Assembly: GCA_009599575.1 (NCBI GenBank) | Contig: VWND01000064.1 | Location: forward strand, 434,001 to 498,000 | Direction: 5' to 3' | Source: Blumeriella jaapii | Lineage: Eukaryota > Ascomycota > Leotiomycetes > Helotiales > Drepanopezizaceae | Length of the DNA stretch: 64,000 nucleotides | Shown: piece after piece, positions 10,730 through 23,400 of the stretch | Layout of the letters: the number at the start of each line of letters is the position of its first letter | How positions within the stretch are numbered: position 1 is the stretch's first letter | The notes under the pieces: generated by a model | What the model saw: the letters and a program-made list of their open reading frames with translations, nothing else | What the model was told of the DNA's origin: nothing | Database searches by the model: none | Made by a program: the position numbers and the translations under genes

Positions 10730-12937
10730 TTTATCCCTGAGAGGCGACGATGCCGCTGCCGTGAAGAGGAGGTAGTGAGAAAAGTCGTCTTGATCCGAAC
10801 CACGCTAAGCGCTTCTAGGCACGCTAAACCCCCACTAAACTTTTCTGCCTACCAGGCCAAACACACTCCAAAAGAAATCAGAGCTCAATGGTAATTTCGT
10901 ATGATTGTAACAACTTCTTTAACTCATACTTGGGCTTCCGGTCTGATTACAAGACCATTTAGCAAACACTTCGAAGTCTGGAAGTTCAAGTTTGTTGCGT
11001 TGACCACTATCAATACTATTTAGATAAGTCCTTTTCAATTGCCCATGTAGTATACTTGCTTCTCGCAGGAAATCGAGAGTCTACGATAAACCCATTCCCG
11101 AACCTCAAGATATAAAACGAATGGTCATTCATTGCTCTAGACTACAACTTAGACTTAAAGTAGCTTATTAAGGATATGGTTGTTTCAGAGCAAGATCGAC
11201 GAGAATTAGAGCCTGGAAAACAAAAGGGATTCGTCCTGAGCACGAGAATATCTGAAGACTGTGGTTGCGACTTGAGCTGCGCTATCTTGCTGAATTGCCG
11301 GTTCTGATCAGGTGCGGGTCGGGAGAAAAGGTAGATAAACGCTCCTCCTCCTCCGCAAAACTGTTGAAACAGTCAAGGAGAAATACCCTTCTCGAAATCT
11401 AAGTTCAAATTTCACGAACCCAGTCTCTGTATTGCCAGTTCAGCTCCTGTCTGGCTGTTGCGACGTCGAGACTTTGCTTCTTCTGTATTTCAAAACCTAC
11501 CATACGCAACGCTATTCTGCCTGACCTGGACGCAAATAGCCCGAGAATCATAAAAAGTACTACAACAGTAGCCCTAAAGGCAAATAATCTCATTGCAATC
11601 CGAACAGCTTTTCTTTGGACTTGATGCTCGGGTGACACATGTCACGGAGTTCAAGATGCCGACATTCAATGTCATGGGACTTTCTGCCGGGCTCGCCAGG
11701 ATTCGAGTAGCGATGCAGTCGTTCCTCGGGGAATGTTTTGGGTGACTTTCGTGAGGCTACTTTCGGCGTGTTGCTTTCATCTTCAGTTGTGGAAGTCTTG
11801 CAACCAGGAGTGCGTGGTGCAGAGAGAGGTTAATCAATCGATCGGATCCCGAAAAGATTGAAGCAAGGGATTCTAATCCCGGCATTGGTTCTCTGCTTTT
11901 ACTGAGGTCACACGTACAGTACGAGCTGGTACAGTAGATAGAAAGTGCCTCGGTGCGGTAAAAATTCCTCGAGCACACACGTTAACAACCAAATCCAAAT
12001 TCTTCTTCATTTGATATCGATAGCACGATTTAACCCCCATCACATATCCCAATCACATCATTCGTGCTCAGTTTTCATAGAAACATAGATAACTACCAAG
12101 CGCATCTCACAAATTCTAATTGATGCGAGTTATTTTGGTCCCCAAGCGTACATCCACAATCTTTAAGAGTCCACTTGCCCCTCTCAATTTCTATACAAAA
12201 TGTAACAAGCGCCTTCGGGGAACAAAAATCACACCTACACCCACCTCAATCACCAAAAGGTCGTGCCATCGATTAAACGGCTCACAGGCCCACAAACCCA
12301 CAGGCAAGAAAAAACACCACCACGAACCCGCCAAGAGCGCTCGCTTAATTCCCCAAGATCAACATTGGGATCAAACACCCCCCCCGAACGAGAAGCATAA
12401 ATTTCCACATCATTTCTTTTCGTGATGAGACGTGATGAGATTTGGTGAATGGAAAACACGAGTTGAGCTTTGTCTTCATAAGAAAGTTGTTCCACTCACG
12501 ATTGCTAACTTCTGTATCTATCTACATGTTCGTCATCAGCTCAGCTTCATCCCATAAACATTTGTTTTGTATTTACCTGAGATTCTTTAAAAGAGGATGG
12601 TGTGTACCTAGTGGCGTGAGCAATGTGAGCAGGAGGTAATAACTAGGTACCGTGAGATAAATGCGTACGATCAATAAATGGTACGTGAGATCTCGAAACT
12701 TATTTAGGTACGTCTCGTCAGCCATAAAAAAAAACGACGTATCCGAAATACATATAGGTACCAAGTGAGGCAGAGTCGGCCATCCAAGGCCTATTCTGAA
12801 GCAGTTCCATTCTATCCAGAGGCGCCTTCTAGATGCACCTGCCTGCCTGTCCATGCGCCATACCCCGTCAAAACACCCGTTGCATTCCCAGATGTACCTA
12901 GTCTGTAGCGACCCTTCTCTAACCCCCCTGATTGCGC
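10730..12937. other. Intergenic, 2.2 kb
   Basis: AT-rich non-coding stretch upstream of the rhodanese gene and downstream of the transporter. A 77-codon frame at 11,638-11,405 (-) has one hydrophobic span (VVVLFMILGLF) but no family resemblance, and I do not call it. No TIRs or tandem repeats were recognised. Confidence 0.4.
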
Positions 12938-14569
12938 CTAGTCGTCATTCTCGCTGTCGTCATCGCTGAGATCGACACGTTTCTTCCTCGTCTCCTGCTT
13001 CATCTCGCGATACGTGCTCCAGCTCAGCACCAAGAAAGCCGCGATTATCAGCAGGCCGCCCAAGATGGCGGCCGGGCTCAGCGGAACCCCCGTCCAGGCC
13101 CAATCCACCATGGCAACGAGGAAGATAGTAAGGAGCGCGGCAACGCTGCTGAGGACGGGGCTGGTCAGGGAGATCAGCACGAGGAAGGAACCGGAGAAGA
13201 CGGCGTTGGCGAGCACGGATACGCAGAGCAGCCGGGCCGCCTGGCCGCGCGGGAACTCGAAGGTCTCGAGCCCCGTGACGTGGAGGATAGGGAGCGGGAC
13301 CCAGAGCACGAGGAGCGTAAAGGAGCCGATCAGGGAACCGAACGTGTTGGCGAATATCATGGCCCGGCCGGGACTGGTGCCTTCGGGTGGGCACGCGAGT
13401 TTCTTGTAGAGAACCTCGTAAAAGCCGTAGAGCACGCTGCCAACCCCGATGACGAGGTTGCCGGCGACACGGTTGCTGGCTTCCTTGTTGGGGTCGCCGC
13501 CGCCGACGGAACCACCTGACTTCCCGCCGTGTTTGGTGGGCGCTGCATCGCCGTAGGCCACGATCAGGACGCCGACGATGGCCACGGCTACAGCAAAGGA
13601 TTTGTCCAGGCGGAGCTTTTCCTTGAGCAAAGGCACGGAGAAGGCGTATGCGAAGAATGCGGAGCAATTGTAAATCGCGGTCAGGTCTGACGGCGATGTC
13701 AGATTAACCGCCACATACCAAGAGCCTCCGGCTACAGTCAAGGCGCAAGTAACCAGGGCGGTTTTCCGCAGCATGTACGGGACGGGCGAGTGCTGCGTTC
13801 GAGGCACCGAGAGTTCTTGGGTCTCGACCATCTGGGCCGTGGTACGGACGAGGTAGATATGCCTGCGCCAGAAGATTTTCCAGGGCATCCTCCATTTTTG
13901 GAGGCGCAGGATCAAGAGCTGGAAGGGCCACAACAGGAACCAAGAGCCATGTGTAAAATATCTGCGTGTACTATCAGCACCTATATCCTCTAGCAACAAC
14001 CAGTCACGTCCTAGTATTCTCTTGGGTGGACTGGGGACCACGTACAACATGCAATAAGCTTTATTCCAGCCCAACTCGTGCTGTATATATACGGCCGTCT
14101 CCGTCTGGATGACAAAACTAACCAAGCTCAAGCCCAAAAAGAACGCCGCATAGGTGTATTTCTTCCTCGTCGCCAGCTTGGCCTGCGTATCCGGACTCCT
14201 GCTCCTCATCGTCGAGCGTCTCGAGAACGCCGGCCTCTCGCCTCCAGGCGCCTCTGGGGCATTGTCATAGCCAGTTCTTCCTCTCTCCGCACCATCTTTC
14301 CCCAGCAGCGGCTGATGCGAGCGCCCGTCCACGGGCCTGTGGAGGGACGGTCTGGCGTTGGCTATCATGTCTTCGTCCTCGGAGTCGAGATCCGCGAGGA
14401 ATTCGTCTGGCGCCTCTAAGCCCGCCTTGAGCTTTTTCCCAGCCGTCGAAGGTTCTCTCGAGGTAGCCTTTGACGATGTACGGGATACAGGGCGTTGATA
14501 GGGCGCTGCTGCTGCTGCTGCGAAGGCGACGTGCTGGGCATTGGGAAGCTGTGGAGGTGAACGCGACAT
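12938..14569 (-). CDS. EamA/DMT-family membrane transporter (SLC35F5 / YML018C-like)
   Basis: Drug/metabolite-type transporter with about ten TM helices. Exons are 14569-14046 and 13961-12938. The 84-nt GT-AG intron between them is in frame and stop-free, so an unspliced reading would insert 28 residues that break the helix pattern. Splicing restores YCMLYFTHGSWFLLWPFQLL. The product is about 515 residues. The first 130 residues are disordered, basic and Ser-rich. TM helices begin at YTYAAFFLGLSLVSFVI. The second EamA half carries LTAIYNCSAFFAYAFSVPLL and IVGVLIVAYGD. A long loop rich in Gly and Ser follows, and the tail is acidic (DLSDDDSENDD). Yeast relatives sit in the vacuolar membrane and human SLC35F5 is an orphan carrier, so no substrate is proposed. 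Confidence 0.87.
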   Translation of the reverse strand: MSRSPPQLPNAQHVAFAAAAAAPYQRPVSRTSSKATSREPSTAGKKLKAGLEAPDEFLADLDSEDEDMIANARPSLHRPVDGRSHQPLLGKDGAERGRTGYDNAPEAPGGERPAFSRRSTMRSRSPDTQAKLATRKKYTYAAFFLGLSLVSFVIQTETAVYIQHELGWNKAYCMLYVVPSPPKRILGRDWLLLEDIGADSTRRYFTHGSWFLLWPFQLLILRLQKWRMPWKIFWRRHIYLVRTTAQMVETQELSVPRTQHSPVPYMLRKTALVTCALTVAGGSWYVAVNLTSPSDLTAIYNCSAFFAYAFSVPLLKEKLRLDKSFAVAVAIVGVLIVAYGDAAPTKHGGKSGGSVGGGDPNKEASNRVAGNLVIGVGSVLYGFYEVLYKKLACPPEGTSPGRAMIFANTFGSLIGSFTLLVLWVPLPILHVTGLETFEFPRGQAARLLCVSVLANAVFSGSFLVLISLTSPVLSSVAALLTIFLVAMVDWAWTGVPLSPAAILGGLLIIAAFLVLSWSTYREMKQETRKKRVDLSDDDSENDD

Positions 14570-15635
14570 TCATGCGGTTTGGGGGGAGGATACCAAGGTA
14601 TATATGTATGTACTGCGTGATTCGGTCTAGGTTTCAAGGGATCTCGTGGGCGTGGGAGGTGCTCAGACGTGGTAGGTAGATGTACTGTACTAGGGGTAGC
14701 AAGGGTGCTGTTGATTGTTTGGAGGATGCACCGTTAAGGCGATGTCACGGATTAGCTCCCGGGTTCCCCACGCCCCAGGTGTCAAGGTCGACGAAGTAAA
14801 TCTGATTCACTCACCGCTTCACCGAAGTAGCCGGTCAATATGCTATCATTCGCAAAGGATAGTGTAGAATACTCTGTCGCCTTCATACACAGGTACTTAC
14901 AGATGATCAAACTTGATGGATTAGATACTGATATACCCATGGCCTAGCTCGGCCTCTCCAAGGCCTAGAACACTTGACTTCGTCACGCTGCGTCTCACGC
15001 GGCAACGATGCAAAAGGAAAAGAGAAATCCTACAGATGAGACACAGGCAGTTGGGTCGATCAAAACCGGTCACCGGTAAGCTGAGACTGTAACATTAGCA
15101 GTGTGGTGAGCGGTAAGAAAGTCGAAGAAAGCCATCTCGTGATGGGAATGAAACACCACCTCGTGCTGAGACAACTTGCCCCCAAAGGCAAACAACAAAC
15201 TGGGCAGCTTCGGAGTAAGCTCTCACCAAGAAACTTACTGACAGAGAGGCATAATCTGAACCACGTCGTAGACAAGGAGAGAACGGGGATGAAAATATGA
15301 CTAGACTGCTTCTGGGAACGGAGGAAACTTCGACTGAAGCCCATTTGAAGATGCCGCAGTCCATTCTGACCACCAGGCTGGTCCATGAAATCTTCAACGA
15401 AGCGTACCGCACAGCCGTCACACTCTCCCTGTACCCCACACTCAAAGAAACGGCCGAAGGATGGGTCGAGATTTTGGACATGTTCCATCTCCACCGTCCA
15501 GCCCTCATCATAGTATACGTGGTGCTGGTTTGGCTCCGACGGCAAATTCTCTAGACAAAATTCCGATTTTCGGTGTGCCGGCCTACCAGTTCAAACTCCG
15601 CGCTAAAACAGCAATCATAATTGATGGTCCAGAGA
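14570..15635. other. Intergenic between transporter and IMP4
   Basis: Upstream region of the transporter and 3' region of IMP4. A 161-codon minus-strand frame at 15,545-15,060 has a plausible first half but an ending that reads like random sequence. It matches nothing I know and is not called. Confidence 0.4.
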
Positions 15636-16700
15636 TCATAGATAGTCTTTTTTCCTGCTCGTCCTGGTATATTGGTTCAGTCTCCACTCGACATCTCCAT
15701 CCTTGTTCTCCAGCGTGCCGCCTCGGATCTCAAAACACCTCATCGTCATCCTAGGCCCGACCTCTGCCAATTCCACACTCTGGTACCCAGTTCGCACAAA
15801 GACGTGATGGCGCACTTCGATACTATCCTCGATATTCTTAAAGGTCACTACCCTGCTTCCGACTTTCGTCTTGTTGGTAATAGCTTCTCGCGGTGGGAAG
15901 ATGTGCTTCAAAACTCTGACAATCCGTAGCCCGAGCTTGGAGGTGAAGCCTTCGAAGATGAGATGGGGGTATGATTCGCTCACAGTACCACGAGAGGAGT
16001 TCGGAATATCATGACGAAGTACGACATTGTGCAGGGAGAAAGATACCGTGGGGCCGTGGGGAAAATGCGACAATGTCAGAGCTGTCGGTACGCCTCGATG
16101 CTCGTGCAGGAGGACCATGTCGGTGAGACCTCCTGCTTGCGCGGAGGAGACCAGATTTGGCAGAATGACATTTCCCCGATTCAAGCGGATCGCAGTTGGG
16201 ATGAGGAGTCGGATTTCTTTGGCGAAGGAGGAGAGGCGTGTGGAAGGGTCCCGCGAGGTTGTGACGAGCACTCGGGGATCGATAATTCCAGACAATTGGG
16301 CGTATTCGTCGTCGAGATCCAAGGCCTCGTTTGCGCTCAGATCTGGGCGGGATTCATCGTATTTGTAGTCCTCGCGCAGCTTCTTGTCGTTTGCTATGGC
16401 CGGGTCCAAGGGTTTGCCTGATGCCAATGAAGACCGAAGCTTTGCTCTCTTCTCAGATATCTCGGCATCTCTAAGCGTGACTGCCCGCCGGTAGATGTAA
16501 TCTTTCCGTTGGCGTTGGCGTTTTCTCTGTGTATGCGCGCATTAGCAAACAGTCGAGGTGGCAAGACTCATAGTTGCAGGCTTTTTTCAACTATCTTGGG
16601 CTTCTCTGAGGTCGGAAGTTCTTTAATGCCTATTCCATTTAGGCTGTACAATGCGCATAGGAGTTAGTAGATCAATCAAACTTACAATTGCGGTGTTCAT
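15636..16700 (-). CDS. imp4: IMP4, U3 snoRNP Brix-domain protein
   Basis: Component of the Mpp10-Imp3-Imp4 complex of the small-subunit processome; it helps anneal U3 snoRNA to pre-rRNA in the nucleolus. Exons are 16700-16686 (15 nt, MNTAI) and 16526-15636, joined in phase 0 over a 159-nt intron. The product is 301 residues. Seen: a basic N-terminal helix RKRQRQRKDYIYRRAV; KPLDPAIANDKKLREDYKYD; and a Brix domain at about residues 90-265 with LVSSAQAGGLTDMVLLHEHR, GPTVSFSLHNVVLRHDIP, and RHHVFVRTGYQSVELAEVGP near the end. The length fits the family (about 290). The tiny first exon is inferred from the ATG, a GTAAGT donor and phase; a start inside the second exon is the alternative. Confidence 0.93.
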
Positions 16701-17148
16701 GTTTGCTGTTGTAAGTTTGTCTTCGGGGCGCAAAAGAAAATGCGAAAGGTCTGCTGGAAAAAATCCGACTGATGACGCTAAATCCGTAGGCACGATTGGC
16801 CCGCGCTAAAAGAGGTCTCCGTATTCAAACATTCTTCTTCATTCACCACAACACATTCTCTCCGAGTCACCACGAACCGCCGCACAAGTTCGCCGCCGTG
16901 TGAATCCAAGCTGGACAGCAATGACTTGAGAGGTCCTTCTGTCTCTTGTGACAACCCCACCGCTGACGCGCCACAAGGCTGCATTCTAGAAACAAAAAGT
17001 GCGAGCCTCTTCTGCCGTGCCACCTCCCCTCTTGATACTCCCCCCCAGCACCTACTATATAGCTGGCATACCGGATCTACTGCGCGAGGTTGCGCCTCAT
17101 ATAGAAGAGACACTGATATTCTTTTCTAGAAGACCAGAAGTCCACAAG
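16701..17148. promoter_or_regulatory. Divergent promoter between IMP4 and UPF1
   Basis: A 448-bp gap separates the IMP4 ATG (minus strand) from the UPF1 ATG (plus strand), so both must draw 5' regulation from it. There is no clear TATA box; the sequence is mixed, with pyrimidine-rich stretches typical of housekeeping fungal promoters. Confidence 0.5.
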
Positions 17149-20100
17149 ATGGAGGGCGCCTTTACTCACCTTGGAAATCACCTCATCTCTGACTCTGCTG
17201 CTGCGATCAACGCCGGCGCAGATGATCTATCGACCCTCGATCCCGACGAGTCTTTGCTATATGGGCAATATGGAGGTCGTGGCGGCTTGGGCCCGAGTAG
17301 ACGCAGGAACGACGACGACGACAATGCCACCGAGGTCTTTGACGATGACGACGACGAGAGCTTGATCAGCGCTCCGACAGCTGGCATGGAAACATTGGGC
17401 CTCCGAGGTCCCGAGGAGGAAAAGGAGCTTCCAGCTCACGCCTGCGCGTAAGTTCTGGTAAACAATGTACACCCGGTGCGGGGCTGACCGGTTGTAGATA
17501 CTGTGGGATCCACTCTCCGAGCTCTGTTGTAAAGTGCTTGGGATGCACAAAATGGTTCTGCAGTGCCCGAGGAAATGCGACATCATCTCACATTGTCAAC
17601 CATCTTGTTCGCGCTAGGCACAAGGAAGTCCAGCTCCACCCGCTGTCCACACTCGGAGATACCGTTCTCGAATGTTACAACTGCGGCACGAAGAATGTGT
17701 TCCTCCTCGGCTTCATTCCCGCGAAGTCCGATACCGTTGTCGTCCTTCTGTGCCGTCAACCCTGTGCGTCTACGCCGTCCTCGAAGGATATGTGGGATAT
17801 TTCAAGATGGCAGCCTTTGATTGAAGATCGCTCGTTCCTTCCATGGCTCGTATCGGTCCCCTCGGATGCCGAACAGCTGCGCGCTAGACATCTTACACCA
17901 CCTATGATCGCTAAGTTGGAGGAGATGTGGAAAGACAACGCTAGTGCTACTATTCAGGATCTCGAGAAGGCTGCTGGGATTGACGACGACCCTGCTCCGG
18001 TTCTACTCAAGTACGACGATGCATATCAATACCAGAACGTATTTGGACCACTTGTCAAGATTGAGGCCGACTACGATCGCAAGCTGAAGGAAGCACAGTC
18101 TGAGGATGGTTTGGTCATTCGATGGGATTACGGTCTTAACAACAAGCATCTTGCGAGCTTTGTTCTGCCCAAGATCGAGCTAGGTGACGTCAAGTTAGCA
18201 GTTGGAGACGAGATGCGACTTAAATACAAGGGAGAGCTTCGACCTGTTTGGGAGGGAGTTGGCTACGTTGTCAAGATTCCCAACAACCAGTCGGACGAGG
18301 TCACTATCGAGCTTCGCAAGGTTGGAAACGACAAATCGGTTCCTACAGAATGTACGCACAACTTCTCAGCGGACTACGTCTGGAAGGCTACCTCGTATGA
18401 CCGTATGCAATTCGCGATGAAGACCTTCGCTATCGACGAGATGAGTGTCTCTGGCTATATCTTCCATAAGCTACTGGGTCACGAGGTTGCCGCGGCTCCA
18501 ATGAAGATCCAGATGCCAAAGAAATTCAGCGTTCCAGGGCTTCCTGAGTTGAACAGCAGTCAGATCAATGCCGTCAAGAGTGTTTTGCAGAAGCCTCTCA
18601 GTTTGATTCAAGGTCCCCCTGGAACTGGCAAGACTGTCACTTCTGCAACCGTCATCTACCACTTGGCTAAAGTTAACGGAGGTCAGGTTCTTGTCTGTGC
18701 TCCTTCCAACGTAGCTGTTGATCAGCTCTGTGAGAGAATCCACCGCACTGGCTTGAAGGTTGTCCGTCTCACTGCCAAGTCCCGCGAGGATGTTGAGTCG
18801 TCAGTTGGCTTCTTGTCACTCCATGAGCAGGTCCGTATGAACGACAGCAACCTCGAACTTACGAAGCTTTCTCAATTGAAGAGCGAACTTGGCGAGCTGT
18901 CCAGCCAAGATGAGAAGAAGTTTAAGACTCTCACCAGAGCTGCCGAGCGCGAAATTCTGACCAATGCCGATGTCATATGTTGTACCTGTGTTGGTGCTGG
19001 CGATCCTCGCCTTGCCAAGACGAAGTTCCGCACTGTGCTCATTGATGAGTCTACACAATCTGCCGAGCCCGAGTGTATGATTCCTCTGGTTCTTGGTTGT
19101 AAGCAGGTCGTTTTGGTTGGAGATCATCAACAACTGGGTCCCGTCATCATGAACAAGAAAGCCGCCAAGGCTGGTCTCAACCAGTCGCTCTTCGAGCGTC
19201 TTGTCACCCTGGGTTTGGCCCCCATTCGCCTCAATGTCCAGTACCGCATGCACCCCTGCCTTTCCGAGTTCCCTTCAAACATGTTCTACGAAGGTTCCCT
19301 TCAAAATGGTGTCACAATGGCCCAGCGCCTTCGACGCGATGTCGACTTTCCATGGCCCGTTGGCGACACTCCCATGATGTTCTGGTCTAACCTTGGCAAC
19401 GAAGAAATCTCAGCGTCCGGAACATCGTATCTCAACCGTACTGAGGCTTCCAACGTGGAGAAGATCGTCACCCGCTTTTTCAAGGCTGGCGTTCAACCCG
19501 CGGACATCGGTGTCATCACTCCCTACGAAGGTCAGCGCAGTTATGTCGTCAGCTCTATGCAAAACACTGGTACTTTCAAAAAAGAGAACTACAAGGAGAT
19601 TGAGGTTGCTTCCGTTGATGCCTTCCAAGGTCGCGAGAAGGATTTTATTGTACTGTCTTGTGTCAGATCCAACGACCACCAGGGCATCGGTTTCTTGAGC
19701 GATCCTCGTCGTCTCAATGTAGCTCTTACTCGTGCCAAGTACGGACTTGTTATCCTCGGAAACCCCAAAGTTCTTTCTAAGCACCCGTTGTGGCACTACC
19801 TCTTGCTGCATTTCAAAGAGCGCAACTGCTTGGTTGAAGGACCACTTTCGAACTTGCAGACCTCCCTTCTACAATTCAGTCGCCCAAAGACTACCTACCG
19901 CGGGCCCCAGCGCTATCAGATGTCACACGCGTCTTTCAATGGACGCTCCGGTACCAACGGCAAGGCTCCACGTGACTTTAGCGACGCCGGATCAATGATG
20001 GGCTACATTCCTGACGACGTTTCCTCGGTCCACTCCTCTGCTCTCGGCGGTGCTGGTCTCGGCTCGGCCTATCCCCAGATGTTCTCCCAATTCACCCCAG

Positions 20101-20483
20101 AAACCTGGCCCAGTCTAGACCCTCGTGCCCGTTCCAATGGTCAGAAAGGCCGTGGACGCCCTGCCGAGAGCGTTGCCGGCGAATCCATTGCCGCTAGCGA
20201 GCTAACTGATACCACCAGCAGTGTCATCGATGGCAAGGGCATTGGTCAAGGTGGAGTCAGTCTCGGTGGCACCGAACCCCCTCAGAAGCATACCAGTCTG
20301 AACCAATCCGATCGTCTGAAACGTTACGTCGAATCTGGTGGCCGAATCGCCGACTACAAGAATGGTGGTGACGCAGGTAGCGTCTTCGGAAGCAGTTCCT
20401 TGCTGAGTGCTCGTCGTCTCGAGGATGATGAAAAGAGTGTTTCTACGGCATTTGCGAGTCAAATTGGAGGTGGCTATGATTGA
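17149..20483 (+). CDS. upf1: UPF1/NAM7 nonsense-mediated decay RNA helicase
   Basis: ATP-dependent SF1B helicase central to nonsense-mediated mRNA decay, cytoplasmic. Exons are 17149-17447 and 17498-20483 (50-nt intron). The product is 1,094 residues. Seen in order: an acidic N terminus with a DDDD-rich patch; the Cys/His zinc domain from about residue 100 ([34 protein letters not shown]); the 1B region; Walker A GPPGTGKT at about 470; motif [42 protein letters not shown]; and [11 protein letters not shown]. The last 170 residues are a Gly/Ser-rich, low-complexity tail. Length and motifs match fungal UPF1, and every catalytic motif is intact. The first intron falls just inside the CH domain. 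Confidence 0.97.
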
Positions 20484-23400
20484 TCGACATCTATACTGTC
20501 CGTATGATCTCCGGACATGGACTTTTGATGACCGACATCATGTTGTCCCTGAGATGGATTACTCGCAGCTTGTGCGCCCTATCTGTCGCCCGGTCACATG
20601 ATCTCATCGGTCGATCACGACTGGCCATTGACGACCACCTACCTATTGGGGTTGCTCCATGTCACCTGCATGACTAGTGACACTCAACGCAGGTCCCCGC
20701 TACCGCCAACGTCGAAGGAAGGCTACTACTTGGACCCCATGTGAAACGTCCCCGGGGATAGACAGATTGTTTTTGGTGATTGCTACTTTTTGAGATGGGT
20801 GGAGGATACATGGTTGTTGTGTACGAAGATGTTCAAAAAAGTGTATGGAAGTAAGGCTGGGGAATTTGCGTGCTCGGGGGGCTACCTATCCGTGGCTGGA
20901 TGTTGCCATATCTTGCTTTGGGGGTAGAAATCAAATGCAGCAACGCATGGGGTTTCTGGCCGCTTTTGGTCTTGTCGAATAGTGCTGCTAGTCTAGTCAA
21001 ATCAGCCTTCTTACTGCCACATCTCATCAAAAACAGCTCAAGATGACTCTCCGTCTCTGGTGTCTACTTATCCAGTCTCCCTTCTCTCTCTGTATACTAT
21101 ACACGCGAGGAAATGGGATCCTCATCTTCACCTACCAGCGGTTCAGTTCTACAGCTTCTTTTCCTTGCCTTAGACTACACCCAATGCCGTTTGTTATATT
21201 ATCGGATACTAGCGCTGGCTACATACCATGTCATAACAGCATCCATTCTCTAGCAACTTGCGTCCAGAAGTACAAAGGACTTCTATGGCGTGGAGCATCT
21301 CCCACATCTGGACTTTTAGTTTTCACCTTCTGCTTTACAAGCGCATGGGTTTTTGCAGCGAGAACGCGTAATTCACCTACTGATCCGAAGGGAGCGGAAT
21401 AGGTCGTCTATACATACAGCCGTGCATAAGGATAGGCTGGGCTTTGATGAGGGAATTAGGGACGAGTGGTTGTTGACTACCCACAGGTAAATATCTCCCT
21501 AGGTGGGTAAGCGAGGGCTAGTCAATGATACAACACGAAAAGTCTAGATTCGTCATGGTATCTATGGACTACTCTCAAAAAAATCCGATGATTTACCTGC
21601 GGAGAATGACCTGGAAGCTCGATCTACCAGATAACGAGCTGACTTTCGGATAAGCGGATCGTGGTGGCAAGGTAGGCTGGTGACAAAAATGGCGAGCAGC
21701 CGCATGTTGAGCTTGATCTTCACATATGTGTACTTCTATTTACGTACTCAAATGTGAAGGGTCGTTCCGGGACATCCCCGTACGTTGGAAAATGCCACTT
21801 GAATCGTAGTGCCGGCAGTTAGTTCCCGGCACTCGACTACATGCCGCTTGACGGCAGGGCGTCATCGATAGGCAATGCATTGGATTCCTGCAGGATTTAT
21901 ACGGGATTTAAATTACTTACACCCTCAATCCGTCAGAATGCGCCCCCGCTATCGAAGAGGATGGCGCGGCGACATGGATCTTAACACACAATTACCGCAA
22001 CTTCCAATACGACAAAGCTTATTGTGTAAGTCATACGAGCGGTGGACAAGCTTGCTAACGCCTTGTGTTATGCTGTCGGGATCAGGATCTTGAGATCGCC
22101 GCTGCCGTACTTTGGCATCAGGTGGATAAAAAACCTACACATACCTGCCTCTCTACCTGATGTGTCCAACAATATCATCATCATCATACCTGATGTATCC
22201 AGCAAATTTCGACAGCAGGCAGGCAACGAGAGCCCAGGTACTTAAGACATTTACAGATCTTAATTTCACCTGGACCTACAGAAGTTGATAGCTTTGATAC
22301 CGTCATTGGACCAGTCACTATTTGTAACGTGAATTAAGCGAGTTCTAAATTCTGTCCGTTGTTGCAAGGGAGGTCCAAAGGCACGATTAGGTCTTTTTGG
22401 ATCATCCACTGTCCCTGAGTATAGTAAATTGGGTTCTTTCTTGGTATCAGTCTATTGATACTTGATGAATTAATACGAGATACCAAAATTGAAAACAAGC
22501 TTTTTCTGCACGATTCCTACGGCTTTTTCTTATGACACAGTATTACAGTAGGTAAGTAGATGGTTAAATAAATGCTTGACCGTATGGACATCCTCGCCAG
22601 TGTAAAAATGGGGTTTGATCACAGGGACGTTAACGTAGGCCTTACGTACAGTACCTATTGTATCTACTGCTTACATGTTCATGTTTTATCTCACGAATAA
22701 GCTTGTCCTTATAGCATATTCATATGATTGTATGAGCTTTCTATCTTACTGATCGTATGCAACTCATTCGTAGTAGATTCCACTTAGATAATTCAATTCA
22801 TCATTGACTATGATGTATCTTCAATTATGTACTTGCTTCGTTCTTTGTTACACGACCCTTTTAGTACGCCAATGTTCTTTTACTTCTTGCTCATCGACCT
22901 CTGCTTTCGCTCTTTTCATTCTCTCAGCTTACGAAATAAAAATCTGCAGTACCTTCCCTATTGCACGCAATCAAAAGAATGCCTTGTAAGTCACGTCTTT
23001 GGGAATGCACAATTCACGGGAAAATATAGTACTAGCCAACTTACAACACATCAACGCCAAAAATGAAGCGAGCTCCTCATAGTTATTGTATAATAATCTG
23101 TTAATTTCGCAACTTAGAATAGAATAATTCGAATACTTTCCGAGGGTTGAAATTTTTTTAAATCCAAGTGATTCGTACAATGAAACTTGAAGTAAATTCT
23201 ATTAGTACGTCGCTTTAATATTTAGTAACCCATCCGTCTGCCGTGGTAACAGTATTAATTCGTCTTTTCATCGATATTTATGAATTATCCAACAATTCGT
23301 CATTTAAATAATCCTATGCAACTTTCGATAAGATTGTCATTTTGCTCGAGCTTCTTTTGATTCATTCCGATCTGCATTATACGAAAAACCGACGAATATT

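Noticed and set aside
12932..13519. Plus-strand frame of 195 codons opposite the transporter
   Set aside because: Shadow of the transporter; composition is Arg/Glu/Gly-rich and non-conserved.
13962..14045. A 28-residue loop in the transporter
   Set aside because: The stretch has GT-AG ends and interrupts a TM segment; it is an in-frame intron.
7836..14569. A biosynthetic gene cluster (P450 + rhodanese + transporter)
   Set aside because: The P450 is CYP55-like, the rhodanese is tRNA-type and the transporter is a housekeeping EamA protein; no synthase or regulator is present.
15060..15545. 161-codon minus-strand frame
   Set aside because: First half plausible, second half random-like; not recognised and no start context or splice partner.
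18816..19811. Minus-strand frames opposite UPF1
   Set aside because: Antisense shadows of a highly conserved helicase.
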